Made by a program: the position numbers and the translations under genes. Below the pieces are notes generated by a model that saw only the letters and a program-made list of their open reading frames with translations, had not been told where the DNA came from and ran no database searches. 64,000 nt of DNA from Hyphomicrobiales bacterium (GTDB lineage: Bacteria > Pseudomonadota > Alphaproteobacteria > Rhizobiales > Rhizobiaceae), in NCBI GenBank assembly GCA_900467185.1, contig UBPA01000007.1:1-64000 (forward strand), in the 5' to 3' direction. Below, in pieces: positions 43,877 through 52,500 of this stretch (within the stretch, counting starts at the first letter, position 1; each line of letters begins with the position of its first letter).

Positions 43877-44201
43877 GGTTGTCTCTCCTCATGGGGATCG
43901 CCCAGCGACGACAGGTCGAGCGCCGGGAGGCCGGGCGCGGCAATGTCTGTCGATCGCGAGCATGGGCCGGCCCTTCACGGCGGGCCTGCGGGAATGGAAA
44001 TGGTCGCCGTTATCGGCTGTGGGGATGCCGCTCCCTCGCATGGCCCGCCCTCAAAAACAAGAGCGCCCGCCGCCGAAAACACGAGGGAGAGGCGGCAACG
44101 CGCCGCTTCGTGACGCACATCGGCTCGACAAGCTTGCTCTTATTTGACATGACGACCCATGGAGACGGGCGCGGCAAAGGCCGTTGGAGCGGAGGCTGGT
44201 C
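43877..44201. other. 325-base divergent intergenic region
   Basis: It lies between the Hsp70-like gene and the ETF:ubiquinone oxidoreductase gene and holds their promoters. I recognise no RNA, repeat or conserved operator. A TTG at 44184 in frame with the plus-strand gene is judged not to be its start. Confidence 0.5.
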
Positions 44202-45866
44202 ATGAGCGAAAGACAGGAAATGCCGGAGCGGGAGAGCATGGATTTCGACGTGGTCGTGGTGGGAGCCGGCCCGGCGGGCCTCTCCGCCGCGATCCGGCTG
44301 AAGCAAGTGAACCCGGAACTTACGGTTGTGGTGCTGGAAAAGGGTGGCGAGGTCGGCGCGCATATCCTCTCGGGCGCTGTGGTCGATCCCTGCGGCGTGG
44401 ATGCCCTTCTGCCCGGCTGGCGCGAAGAGGCGGACCATCCCTTCAAGACGGAGGTGACGGAGGACCAGTTCCTGCTGCTCGGTCCCGCCGGCTCGCTGCG
44501 CCTGCCGAATTTCGCCATGCCGCCGCTCATGAACAATCACGGCAACTATATCGTCTCGCTCGGCAATGTCTGTCGGTGGCTGGCCGGCAAGGCGGAAGAG
44601 CTCGGCGTCGAGATCTATCCCGGCTTTGCCGCGACCGAGGTGCTCTACAATGAAGAGGGCGCCGTCGTCGGCGTCGCCACGGGTGACATGGGCATCGAGA
44701 AGAACGGCGAGCCCGGCCCGAACTTCGCCCGCGGCATGGAGCTTCGCGGCAAATATGTGCTGATCGGCGAAGGCGTGCGCGGCTCGCTCGCCAAGCAGCT
44801 GATCGCCCGCTACGACCTGCAGAAGGACCGCGAGCCGCAGAAATACGGCATCGGCATCAAGGAACTCTGGCAGGTGAAGCCGGAGAACCACAAGCAGGGC
44901 CTCGTGCAGCACTCCTTCGGCTGGCCGCTGGGCCTGAGCACCGGCGGCGGCTCGTTCCTCTATCATCTCGAGGACAACACGGTCGCCGTGGGCTTCGTGG
45001 TGCACCTCAACTACAAGAACCCCTATCTCTATCCGTTCGAGGAGTTCCAGCGCTTCAAGACGCATCCGGCGATCCGCGGTACCTTCGAAGGCGGCAAGCG
45101 CCTGTCCTACGGCGCACGCGCCATCACCGAGGGCGGCTATCAGTCGGTGCCGAAGCTAACCTTCCCCGGCGGCGCGCTGATCGGCTGTTCCGCCGGCCTC
45201 GTCAACGTTCCCCGCATCAAGGGCAGCCACAACGCCGTCCTCTCGGGCAAGGCGGCGGCCGAAAAGATCGCTGCGGCGATCGCGGCCGGCCGGGCGAACG
45301 ACGAGGTGGTGGAGATCGAAAACGAGTGGCGTGCCGGCCTGATCGGCCAGGACCTCAAGCGCGTGCGCAACGTCAAGCCGCTCTGGTCGAAGCTCGGCAC
45401 GGTGGCCGGCGTCGCGCTCGGCGGTCTCGACATGTGGACCAACCAGCTCTTCGGCTTCTCTTTCTTCGGCACGCTGAAGCATGGCAAGACGGATGCCCAA
45501 AGCCTGGAGCCGGCGGCCAAGCACAAGAAGATTGCCTATCCGAAGCCGGATGGCGTGCTGACCTTCGACAGGCTGTCCTCGGTGTTTCTCTCCAACACCA
45601 ACCATGAGGAGGACCAGCCGGTCCACCTGAAGGTGAAGGACATAGAGCTGCAGAAGCGCTCCGAGCACGACATCTATGCCGGCCCCTCCACGCGCTATTG
45701 CCCGGCGGGCGTCTATGAATGGGTGGAAAAGGACGGCGAGGAGGTCTTCGTGATCAACGCGCAGAACTGCGTGCACTGCAAGACCTGCGACATCAAGGAT
45801 CCGAACGGCAACATCACCTGGGTTCCGCCGCAGGGCGGCGAGGGCCCGGTCTATCCGAACATGTAG
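44202..45866 (+). CDS. Electron transfer flavoprotein:ubiquinone oxidoreductase
   Basis: A 554-residue membrane-associated flavoprotein that passes electrons from ETF (fatty acid and amino acid oxidation) to ubiquinone. FAD-binding VVVVGAGPAGLSAAIRL lies near the N-terminus, with the second dinucleotide region GGALIGCSAGLVNVPRIKG. The C-terminus has a [4Fe-4S] site: TRYCPAGVYEW and NCVHCKTCDIKDPNG. ATG 44202 is preceded by GGAGCGGAGG. Length equals the family norm. Confidence 0.95.
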   Translation: MSERQEMPERESMDFDVVVVGAGPAGLSAAIRLKQVNPELTVVVLEKGGEVGAHILSGAVVDPCGVDALLPGWREEADHPFKTEVTEDQFLLLGPAGSLRLPNFAMPPLMNNHGNYIVSLGNVCRWLAGKAEELGVEIYPGFAATEVLYNEEGAVVGVATGDMGIEKNGEPGPNFARGMELRGKYVLIGEGVRGSLAKQLIARYDLQKDREPQKYGIGIKELWQVKPENHKQGLVQHSFGWPLGLSTGGGSFLYHLEDNTVAVGFVVHLNYKNPYLYPFEEFQRFKTHPAIRGTFEGGKRLSYGARAITEGGYQSVPKLTFPGGALIGCSAGLVNVPRIKGSHNAVLSGKAAAEKIAAAIAAGRANDEVVEIENEWRAGLIGQDLKRVRNVKPLWSKLGTVAGVALGGLDMWTNQLFGFSFFGTLKHGKTDAQSLEPAAKHKKIAYPKPDGVLTFDRLSSVFLSNTNHEEDQPVHLKVKDIELQKRSEHDIYAGPSTRYCPAGVYEWVEKDGEEVFVINAQNCVHCKTCDIKDPNGNITWVPPQGGEGPVYPNM

Positions 45867-45930
45867 GCCTATCCGAAGATGTAAGGCTCATGCGAGCCGC
45901 AAAGACGCCTTTGCGGCTTCCTTAAAAACG

Positions 45931-45990
45931 AAAAACCCTCCACTCCCCGGCCTGACGGAACGTCGGACCTGCGGGAAGGGAGGGTTTTTC
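45931..45990. terminator. Bidirectional Rho-independent terminator
   Basis: AAAAACCCTCC at 45931 pairs with GGAGGGTTTTT ending at 45989, with partly paired interior sequence. A-run and T-run on the two sides make it work for the plus-strand oxidoreductase and the convergent minus-strand Sel1 gene. Confidence 0.85.
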
Positions 45991-46004
45991 TTTGCGAGGA
46001 TCGA

Positions 46005-46271
46005 TCAATGCACGGTCATCCATTCGCGGGCCGAGCGCAGCGCGATGGCGAGATCGGCCTTGGACATGGTGGCGGCAAGTTCGGCGCGCAGTTCCGCGGC
46101 CCGCTCGGAGCCCTTGATGGCGGCGATGTTCAGCCACTTGTGGGCGGCGACGACGTCGATGTCGCAGCCGCGGCCCGTGGCGTACATCAGGCCCATGTTG
46201 CAGAAGGCTTCCGCGCGGTTTTCGCCGGCGATCGTTGCGTAGGTGAAATTCTGAAGGTCGAAGCGTGCCAT
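46005..46271 (-). CDS. Sel1-like repeat protein (88 aa)
   Basis: An 88-residue protein with one clear Sel1/TPR-like repeat: AEAFCNMGLMYATGRGCDID followed by VVAAHKWLNIAAIKG. A helical tail with AAELRAELAATMSKADLAIA follows. There is no signal peptide, so it is probably cytoplasmic and acts in protein-protein contacts. ATG at 46271 (MARFDLQNF) follows AGGGACACCGACA. A longer open frame upstream to 46475 lacks family similarity. Confidence 0.8.
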   Translation of the reverse strand: MARFDLQNFTYATIAGENRAEAFCNMGLMYATGRGCDIDVVAAHKWLNIAAIKGSERAAELRAELAATMSKADLAIALRSAREWMTVH

Positions 46272-46612
46272 TGTCGGTGTCCCTGTTTCGGTCGATCGTT
46301 TTCTGCGTGCAGTCCCTGTCTTGCCTCCGAAAGCCCGGCCCTCTGCGGAGCGCTTGATCTTCCGGCGGTTGTCGGCGGAGTGTTTGTCCCCGCTCGTCTT
46401 ATGGGTTGAAGTATGCGGCACGGCCTTCAATTCCCGCTTAAAATGCATGCTTAACTCGCGGCAAACGAAGTTCAAACGATTGGTAAACTTGGGTTTTCAT
46501 TAAACATCCCGCACCTTGCGATGCCGGGCTTTCGTCTCGAATTTTACGGATCTTTTACATCTCGATTTCAACGCTTCGTTCACCACGAAACGCACAGGGA
46601 CTGCCGCGGCAG

Positions 46613-46639
46613 GAAAAGATCGGCATGCGCGATCTTTTC
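46613..46639. promoter_or_regulatory. 10-bp perfect inverted repeat before the DUF2147 promoter
   Basis: GAAAAGATCG and CGATCTTTTC, separated by seven bases, end 11 bases before the -35 hexamer. It could be an activator or repressor site, or a weak terminator insulating the promoter, since the T-run is inside the stem. Confidence 0.45.
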
Positions 46640-46650
46640 GAATCTCCCTT

Positions 46651-46679
46651 TTGACATTCCTTTTACGTTCACGTAATTT
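46651..46679 (+). promoter_or_regulatory. Sigma-70 promoter of the DUF2147 gene with overlapping dyad
   Basis: Consensus TTGACA at 46651-46656 and TAATTT at 46674-46679 are 17 bases apart. A 14-bp dyad, TTACGT-TC-ACGTAA (46663-46676), covers the end of the spacer and the first half of the -10. A protein bound there would block RNA polymerase, so repression is the expected mode. Confidence 0.7.
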
Positions 46680-46720
46680 AGGCGGAGACGCTCGGGAGGC
46701 GTCTTTTGGAGGGAGATTTC

Positions 46721-47068
46721 ATGAAGATCACACTGATCCTGTCGGCCGCTATCCTGGGTTCGGCACTTCTCGCGCTGCCCGTTCTCGCGGCAGAGCCGAT
46801 CGTCGGCAACTGGAAGACGGCAAGCGGCGAGACCGCAGTCATCGCCACCTGCGGCGGTAACTTCTGCATCACGGTGAAGACCGGCAAGCATGCGGGAAAG
46901 AAGATCGGCACGCTGTCGGGCGCGGGAGAAAGCTATACCGGCGAGGTGACGGACCCCGACAACGACAAGACCTATAGCGGCTCCGCAGCGGTCGCCGGCA
47001 ACCAACTGAAGCTGAAGGGCTGCGTGCTGAAGGTTCTCTGCAAGAGCCAGACCTGGAGCCGGCTCTAG
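46721..47068 (+). CDS. DUF2147-family secreted protein
   Basis: A 115-residue exported protein: signal peptide (1-23, cleavage after PVLAA), then a small beta-rich DUF2147 domain, IVGNWKTASGE, ATCGGNFCITVKTGKHAGK, KLKGCVLKVLCKSQTWSRL. Four cysteines suggest one or two periplasmic disulfides. Family function unknown. ATG 46721 follows GGAGGGAG, a near-ideal ribosome site, and a consensus promoter lies upstream, so expression is probably high. Confidence 0.87.
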   Translation: MKITLILSAAILGSALLALPVLAAEPIVGNWKTASGETAVIATCGGNFCITVKTGKHAGKKIGTLSGAGESYTGEVTDPDNDKTYSGSAAVAGNQLKLKGCVLKVLCKSQTWSRL

Positions 47069-47131
47069 ACAGATCCGGGCGACACCGGCTGGCGTCGCCC
47101 CGCGTTACGCGGTGTTGAAAAAGAGAACGGA

Positions 47132-47155
47132 GCTTTCCCGGTTCGCCGGGAAAGC
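47132..47155. other. UUCG-tetraloop stem-loop between convergent genes
   Basis: GCTTTCCCGG and CCGGGAAAGC form a perfect 10-bp stem with a TTCG loop, between the stops of the DUF2147 gene and the GST gene. No T-run follows on either strand. Likely an mRNA 3' end stabiliser or terminator. Confidence 0.5.
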
Positions 47156-47206
47156 CGGGATCGCAGAGATTTGGGGACGGAGGGATGGAGTCCCTCTTGA
47201 CCCAAT

Positions 47207-47908
47207 CTACTGCGCGCGCTGGCCGAACAGGATCTTCTGGGCATCCTTATCTTCCGACAGGTGCTTCTGCCGCTCGCGCTCCTCGCGCCCGACATCGAAG
47301 CCGGCGATGACGGCGGGGCGGGCCGAGAGGGTCTCGAACCAGCGCTTGAGGTGCGGGAAATCGTTGAGATCCTGCCCGCCGCTTTCATACTGGCGCACCC
47401 AGCCGAGGCAGGCCATGTCGGCGATCGAATATTCGACCGCGAGGAATTCGCGATCCGCAAGGCGCCGGTTCATGACGCCGTACAGGCGATTGACCTCGTT
47501 GGTATAGCGATCGATGCCGTAGGCGATCTTTTCCGGGGCATAGTGACGGAAATGGTTGGCCTGTCCGGCCATCGGGCCAAGCCCGCCCATCTGCCAGAAC
47601 AGCCACTGATCGACATCAACACGCGCCCGCTCGTCGCTCGGGTAGAAGCGGCCGGTCTTGCGGCCGAGATATTGCAGGATAGCGCCCGACTCGAACACCG
47701 AGATCGGTTCGCCGCCGGGACCATCCGGATCCACGATGGCCGGCATGCGATTGTTGGGCGCGATCTTCAGGAAGTCCGGCGCGAACTGTTCGCCCTTGGA
47801 GATGTTGATATATTTGACCACATAGGGAAGGCCCAGTTCTTCCAGCATGATGGTGATCTTCCAGCCGTTGGGGGTCGGCCAGTAGTAGAGGTCTATCGGT
47901 GCGGACAT
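47207..47908 (-). CDS. Glutathione S-transferase, YghU/YfcG-like (Nu class)
   Basis: A 233-residue GST-fold protein. The thioredoxin-like N-domain (IDLYYWPTPNGWKITIMLEE) contains the Thr-x-Asn motif used by Nu-class enzymes in disulfide-bond reduction with glutathione. MPAIVDPDGP and ESGAILQYLG are the glutathione-site segments. The helical C-domain has FWQMGGLGPMAGQANHFRHY, highly typical of YfcG/YghU. Probably a glutathione-dependent disulfide reductase or peroxidase. Confidence 0.92.
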   Translation of the reverse strand: MSAPIDLYYWPTPNGWKITIMLEELGLPYVVKYINISKGEQFAPDFLKIAPNNRMPAIVDPDGPGGEPISVFESGAILQYLGRKTGRFYPSDERARVDVDQWLFWQMGGLGPMAGQANHFRHYAPEKIAYGIDRYTNEVNRLYGVMNRRLADREFLAVEYSIADMACLGWVRQYESGGQDLNDFPHLKRWFETLSARPAVIAGFDVGREERERQKHLSEDKDAQKILFGQRAQ

Positions 47909-48189
47909 GATGGTCTCCGGTCTCTCGCATGCGTCGGGTTCGGCGCCAATCTAACGCAGAAACCCGCGAACCGAAACCGTTCGCGCGCGCGAAGATCGGT
48001 CCCGATCGCACCGGAGAGACGGTGCGGAACACGGCGCGCCGGAGGGGGCGGGGAGGAGAATCGTTGCAATGCAGCATTCAACCTGAACGGCACATGAACC
48101 GACCTCTCAGCTGAAATTCAGTTTGGCTGTGCGAAAAGACGATCATCGAACCAACACCAACCCACATTGCTTCGAACGGATCGACTGTC

Positions 48190-48363
48190 ATGGATATTCT
48201 TGCACGCCGCCTCACCATCATCAGCGCTCTCATGGTCGTCTTCGCCATGAGCCTGGCCGCCGCCGTCAGCGCCGATACCGAGCGCCGCCGCCAGCACGAT
48301 TACACCACGACGCTTGCCGACTGCACCGCCCACACCGCCCAGTTCTGCCAGGCCAAGCTCTGA
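48190..48363 (+). CDS. Small exported protein (57 aa) with two cysteines
   Basis: A 57-residue protein: MDILARRLTI, a hydrophobic signal segment (residues 8-28, cleavage near AAVSA), then a short mature peptide with two cysteines in LADCTAHTAQFCQAKL. The two cysteines could form a disulfide. There is no recognised family. ATG at 48190 has a poor ribosome site (CGGATCGACTGTC). The signal-peptide character is the main support for coding. Confidence 0.5.
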   Translation: MDILARRLTIISALMVVFAMSLAAAVSADTERRRQHDYTTTLADCTAHTAQFCQAKL

Positions 48364-48408
48364 CAATCCCGCACGGGAAAGCGCCCGATCCGGCGCGACA
48401 ATGAAACC

Positions 48409-48461
48409 GGACCCGCCACCGCCTGGCGGGTTCCACGGCTGACGCACCGCCTGGACGGTGC
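48409..48461 (+). other. Two tandem hairpins in the ynfA leader
   Basis: Hairpin 1 pairs CCCGCC (48412-48417) with GGCGGG (48425-48430), with flanking pairs. Hairpin 2 pairs GCACCG (48444-48449) with CGGTGC (48456-48461). Both lie after the small exported gene and 55 bases before ynfA. They may be termination structures or part of a leader; no known riboswitch consensus fits. Confidence 0.35.
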
Positions 48462-48515
48462 CTGCCCGCGTGAGTGGGGCTTGTATCCACTCCGACATTC
48501 CGGTCATCTGTCGGC

Positions 48516-48854
48516 ATGTTCGCTCTGCCTCTCTCCACCATCTTCCTCTATGCGCTTGCGGCTCTGTTCGAGATCGCAGGCTGTTTCAGCCTCTGGGCGT
48601 GGCTGCGTCTCGGCCGGTCCGCGTTCTGGCTCGTTCCCGGCATCGCCAGTCTGGTCGCCTTTGCCTGGCTTCTGACGTTGAGCCCGCAGCCGGCGGCAGG
48701 GCGCAGTTTCGCGGCTTATGGCGGCATCTATATCGCGGCCTCGGTGCTCTGGATGTGGCTGGCGGAAGGCGTTCGCCCGGATCGCTTCGATCTCGCGGGC
48801 GTGCTCTTGGCCCTTGCCGGAACGCTCGTGATCCTCACACCTTCACGCGGATAG
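48516..48854 (+). CDS. YnfA/UPF0060 small membrane protein
   Basis: A 112-residue inner-membrane protein with four helices, of the YnfA (UPF0060) family, which is structurally close to small multidrug resistance transporters. Diagnostic sequence: [40 protein letters not shown] and [20 protein letters not shown] 48516 is taken as the family start; an in-frame start at 48474 lacks support. Confidence 0.92.
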   Translation: MFALPLSTIFLYALAALFEIAGCFSLWAWLRLGRSAFWLVPGIASLVAFAWLLTLSPQPAAGRSFAAYGGIYIAASVLWMWLAEGVRPDRFDLAGVLLALAGTLVILTPSRG

Positions 48855-48933
48855 CCGCGAACGGGTTCGGCAATTGCGCGGGTTCGTCGTCACTTGTCGT
48901 TTGCTTGTCAATTGCGGCGTCCTATAATGCCGC

Positions 48934-50433
48934 ATGAGCGCACGAATCTCTTCCATCCAAGCCCTTCCCACCGCCATGCCGGAGGCCTTCGAGCCGCAGA
49001 CATTCGATGATCCGGTCAAGGCCGTGGATGCGCTGACGGCGCTCTACGAGCGCAACACCAATTTCCTCGTGGATGGCTTTACGGCGCTCGGCAAGGGCGT
49101 GGCCGCAAGCCGCTTCCGCGCCTGCTATCCGCAGGTCAGCATGGAAACCTCCAGCTTCGGCCATGTCGATTCGCGCCTGTCCTATGGCCATGTCACGGCG
49201 CCCGGCGTCTACACGACGACGGTCACGCGGCCAAAGCTCTTCCGCCACTATCTGAAGGAACAGCTCGGCCTGCTGATCCGCAATCACGGCACCGGCATCA
49301 CCGTGTCGGAATCCTCCACGCCCATTCCGCTGCACTTCGCCTTCGGGGAAGGCGCGCATGTCGAGGCATCGCTCGCCGAAAACATCGACGTGCCCCTGCG
49401 CGACCTGTTCGACACGCCCGATCTTTCGACCACCGACGACGAGATCGCCAACGGCGCCTACGAGCCCGGCCCCGGCGAGCCGTTTCCGCTCGCCCCGTTC
49501 ACGGCGCAGCGCATCGATTATTCGCTCGCGCGCCTCAGCCACTACACGGCGACCAGCGCGGCGCATTTCCAGAATTTCGTGCTCTTCACCAATTACCAGT
49601 TCTATATCGACGAGTTCTGCGTCTGGGCGCGCAAGCAGATGGCGGAAGGCGGCAACGGCTATACGGCCTTCGTCGAGCCGGGAAATATCGTGACGCAAGC
49701 CGGCTCCGACGAGCCGGATAGCGACCTGACGCTCGCCCGCCTGCCGCAGATGCCGGCCTATCACCTGAAGAAGAAGGGCCATGGCGGCATCACCGTCGTC
49801 AACATCGGCGTCGGTCCTTCCAACGCGAAGACGATCACCGACCACATCGCCGTGCTGCGCCCGCATGCCTGGCTGATGCTCGGCCACTGCGCCGGCCTGC
49901 GCAACAGCCAGGCGCTGGGCGATTACGTTCTGGCCCATGCCTATGTCCGCGAGGACCATGTGCTGGACGACGACCTGCCGGTCTGGGTGCCGATTCCCGC
50001 GCTCGCCGAAGTGCAGATGGCCTTGCAGGAGGCCGTTGCGGAAACCACGGGCTACGAGGGCTACGACCTGAAGCGCATCATGCGCACCGGCACGGTCGCC
50101 ACCATCGACAACCGCAACTGGGAGCTTCGCGATCAGCGCGGCCCGGTCAAGCGGCTCTCGCAGTCCCGCGCCATCGCGCTCGACATGGAATCGGCGACCA
50201 TCGCCGCCAACGGCTTCCGCTTCCGCGTGCCCTATGGAACCTTGCTCTGCGTTTCCGACAAGCCGCTGCATGGCGAACTGAAACTGCCGGGCATGGCTAC
50301 GGCGTTCTACAAGAATCAGGTTAGCCAGCACCTGCAGATCGGCATTCGCGCGCTGGAGAAGCTCGCGGCCATGCCGCCGGAAAAGCTGCATTCCCGCAAG
50401 CTGCGCAGTTTCTTCGAAACTGCCTTCCAGTAG
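48934..50433 (+). CDS. amn: AMP nucleosidase
   Basis: A 499-residue enzyme that hydrolyses AMP to adenine and ribose 5-phosphate, adjusting adenylate levels. The N-terminal regulatory domain (FDDPVKAVDALTALYERNTN, SYGHVTAPGVYTTTVTRPKL) and the C-terminal nucleoside-phosphorylase-like domain (INIGVGPSNAKTITDHIAVL, MLGHCAGLRNSQALGDYVLA, ALDMESATIAANGFRFRVPY) are complete. It ends 42 bases from the convergent lipid kinase stop. Confidence 0.96.
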   Translation: MSARISSIQALPTAMPEAFEPQTFDDPVKAVDALTALYERNTNFLVDGFTALGKGVAASRFRACYPQVSMETSSFGHVDSRLSYGHVTAPGVYTTTVTRPKLFRHYLKEQLGLLIRNHGTGITVSESSTPIPLHFAFGEGAHVEASLAENIDVPLRDLFDTPDLSTTDDEIANGAYEPGPGEPFPLAPFTAQRIDYSLARLSHYTATSAAHFQNFVLFTNYQFYIDEFCVWARKQMAEGGNGYTAFVEPGNIVTQAGSDEPDSDLTLARLPQMPAYHLKKKGHGGITVVNIGVGPSNAKTITDHIAVLRPHAWLMLGHCAGLRNSQALGDYVLAHAYVREDHVLDDDLPVWVPIPALAEVQMALQEAVAETTGYEGYDLKRIMRTGTVATIDNRNWELRDQRGPVKRLSQSRAIALDMESATIAANGFRFRVPYGTLLCVSDKPLHGELKLPGMATAFYKNQVSQHLQIGIRALEKLAAMPPEKLHSRKLRSFFETAFQ

Positions 50434-50475
50434 CACCGGAAAGCTTTGCCTGTCGGTTTTGAGCGTAGCCCGCGT

Positions 50476-51426
50476 TCAGGCCCTCAGGCCGGGCGCCGGC
50501 TCGACGGCGGCGGCCTGGGGTGCCACCGGTCTGCCGACCAGCAACTTCAGCTCGCCGGCATGGATCTTGATCTCCACATCGCCGCGAAGCCGCAGCAGCT
50601 CGCCGTCGATGACGCAGTTGATCTTGTGCTTGCGGGCGTCCGGAAAATAGAGCTCGACCTGCCTGACGCTCATCTCGGTGATCAGCGTGCTCTCGCGAAA
50701 CTTGCCGCGCAGAATGTCGAAGACAAGGCGGCCGACGCCCGGCGGGGTGAGGGGCGGGGCAGTGTAGAAGCCGAGATGACCACCGGTCAGGTCGTCTGCA
50801 TACATCAGCGAATTGGCGCCGAAGTGATTGTTGGAGACGGACAGCGCCGAAACCTTGCGCCGCTCCGTCACGCCATCCGCGCGAAATTCGATCTTGAACT
50901 GCGGCGGATTGAAGACCACACCGATCGCCGCCCGGGTGCTGGCGGAAATCTTGCCGAGGCGTGAGGCGAAGCTGTAGGATTCGCGGTAGCGCACCATGCG
51001 CGCATGCAGGCCCATCGAGAACTGGTGCACGAAGGCGCGACCATTGGCACTGCCGATGTCCCCGTCGATGACCTCGCCATTGGCCAGCACGTCGAGAACC
51101 TTCCAGATATCAAGCGGCAGTTTCAGCGAGCGTGCAAAGAGGTTCATGGTGCCGGCGGGAACGACGCCGAGCGGCAGACCGCTCTTCCACGCGACGCCGG
51201 CCGCAGCCGAAATCGTGCCGTCGCCGCCGCCGGCGATCATCGCATCCAGATCGTCCCGGCTCGCTGCTTTCTTCAGCTCGGCTTCCATATCGCTGCCCGA
51301 TACGACGGCGATCTCGATCTCGTGGCCGGCCGAGCGGAACGCCTCGTCCATCGCCTTCGTGTAGAGGCCCATATCGGTGGTGCGAAAGGTGCCGCCGTCG
51401 CTGTTCAGTATGGCTTTGAGCTTCAT
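50476..51426 (-). CDS. Diacylglycerol kinase-family lipid kinase (YegS-like)
   Basis: A 316-residue lipid kinase. The N-terminal catalytic domain has LNSDGGTFR, the nucleotide motif MIAGGGDGTISAAAG and LGVVPAGTMNLFARSLKLPL. The C-terminal beta domain includes NCVIDGELLRLRGDVEIKIH. Substrate is probably diacylglycerol or a related membrane lipid. ATG 51426 (MKLKAILNSDG) is chosen; an ATG nine codons upstream is unlikely. Confidence 0.9.
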   Translation of the reverse strand: MKLKAILNSDGGTFRTTDMGLYTKAMDEAFRSAGHEIEIAVVSGSDMEAELKKAASRDDLDAMIAGGGDGTISAAAGVAWKSGLPLGVVPAGTMNLFARSLKLPLDIWKVLDVLANGEVIDGDIGSANGRAFVHQFSMGLHARMVRYRESYSFASRLGKISASTRAAIGVVFNPPQFKIEFRADGVTERRKVSALSVSNNHFGANSLMYADDLTGGHLGFYTAPPLTPPGVGRLVFDILRGKFRESTLITEMSVRQVELYFPDARKHKINCVIDGELLRLRGDVEIKIHAGELKLLVGRPVAPQAAAVEPAPGLRA

Positions 51427-51623
51427 GCGGATCCCGGCTGTGTCTGAGCACAAGGCTGGGCGAAGCCGGGCAAACCCCGGCCTGTCCCTCTTGCCGGATC
51501 GTATATGCGGCGTCCGTCACAGGGTTCAAGATGACGGCAGGCGGGCGAGCCCTGCTTATTTCGCATCCGCGAATGAAGGTCAGGCTTCGCTCACGCAAGA
51601 GTACCGTCGGAAGATGTCGTTCC

Positions 51624-52247
51624 TCAGGCCGAGGCCTGCAGCACCACCACCTGATCGCCGGCCTTTACGCGGCCATACAGATCGACCACATCGTGATTGA
51701 GCATGCGCACACAGCCGCTGGACATCGCGTGGCCGATCGACCGCGGCTGGTTCGTGCCGTGAATGCGGAACATCGTGTCGTTGCCGTTGCGATAGAGATA
51801 GATCGCGCGGGCGCCCAGCGGATTGTTGGGACCGCCCGGCAGGCCGCCGGCATATTTCAGGTTCCGGCCGGGATCGCGCCGGATCATGTTGGGCGTCGGC
51901 GTCCAGCTCGGCCATTCCGCCTTGCGGCCGATATAGGCATTGCCGGCCAGCGCATAGCCCTCTCGGCCGACGCCGATGCCGTAGCGCATGGCACGGCCAT
52001 TTCCGAGGATATAGTAGAGCCGGCGCGCCGGCGTATCCACCACGATGGTGCCCGGCCCGTAAGCCGAGACATAGGCGACCTCCTGCCGGCGCAGGTCCGG
52101 CTCGATCTGGTCCAGCGGCACGGCGGGCAGGGGAAACCGCTCGTCCGGAAGGGCCGCGTAGTTCAGTCGGGCGAGGGACCCGGTATCGGCACAGCCGGCG
52201 AGAAGAGCGGAAAAGCCGAGCAGCAGGCCGCGGCGGGAGATGGACAT
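51624..52247 (-). CDS. L,D-transpeptidase (YkuD family), lipoprotein
   Basis: A 207-residue periplasmic enzyme that forms 3-3 cross-links or attaches proteins to peptidoglycan. The N-terminus has adjacent arginines, MSISRRGLLLGFSALLAGC, which reads as a lipobox (LLAGC, Cys near residue 19) and is also Tat-like. The YkuD domain shows RLYYILGNGRAMRYGIGVGR, and the catalytic motif FRIHGTNQPRSIGHAMSSGC ending in VRM. ATG 52247 gives the signal sequence directly. Confidence 0.93.
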   Translation of the reverse strand: MSISRRGLLLGFSALLAGCADTGSLARLNYAALPDERFPLPAVPLDQIEPDLRRQEVAYVSAYGPGTIVVDTPARRLYYILGNGRAMRYGIGVGREGYALAGNAYIGRKAEWPSWTPTPNMIRRDPGRNLKYAGGLPGGPNNPLGARAIYLYRNGNDTMFRIHGTNQPRSIGHAMSSGCVRMLNHDVVDLYGRVKAGDQVVVLQASA

Positions 52248-52500
52248 GGACTGGCCTCGATTGTGGTGATTCTGTGGAGACCAAAATGCGGAATTTATGG
52301 TTAACAGCCGGTAAACACGCGCCACCGGGCGTTGTCATTGGCGCAGTCCTTGGCGAAACGTGACGAGCTGTCATTCTTTGTGACATCCGGGTCACAGGCC
52401 GCAGCGGATCGTTTCGGCCTTTCGCGCGTTATGAACGGCCAAACGCATTTCCGCCCTAACTCGGGTCGATGTCCGTATCTCGTTCTGACAGGAGACAATC

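Larger units (their letters stand above)
46272..46720. other. 449-base divergent intergenic region with two dyads
   Basis: It lies between the Sel1 gene and the DUF2147 gene. The stretch 46430-46600 is AT-rich, without a convincing gene. The DUF2147-proximal 110 bases hold a 10-bp dyad, a strong promoter and a second dyad over the -10 element, listed separately. Confidence 0.6.

Noticed and set aside
48363-48516. Guanidine (ykkC / mini-ykkC) riboswitch before the small exporter gene ynfA
   Set aside because: Two hairpins are there, but the ACGR loops of mini-ykkC and the conserved core of ykkC are missing.
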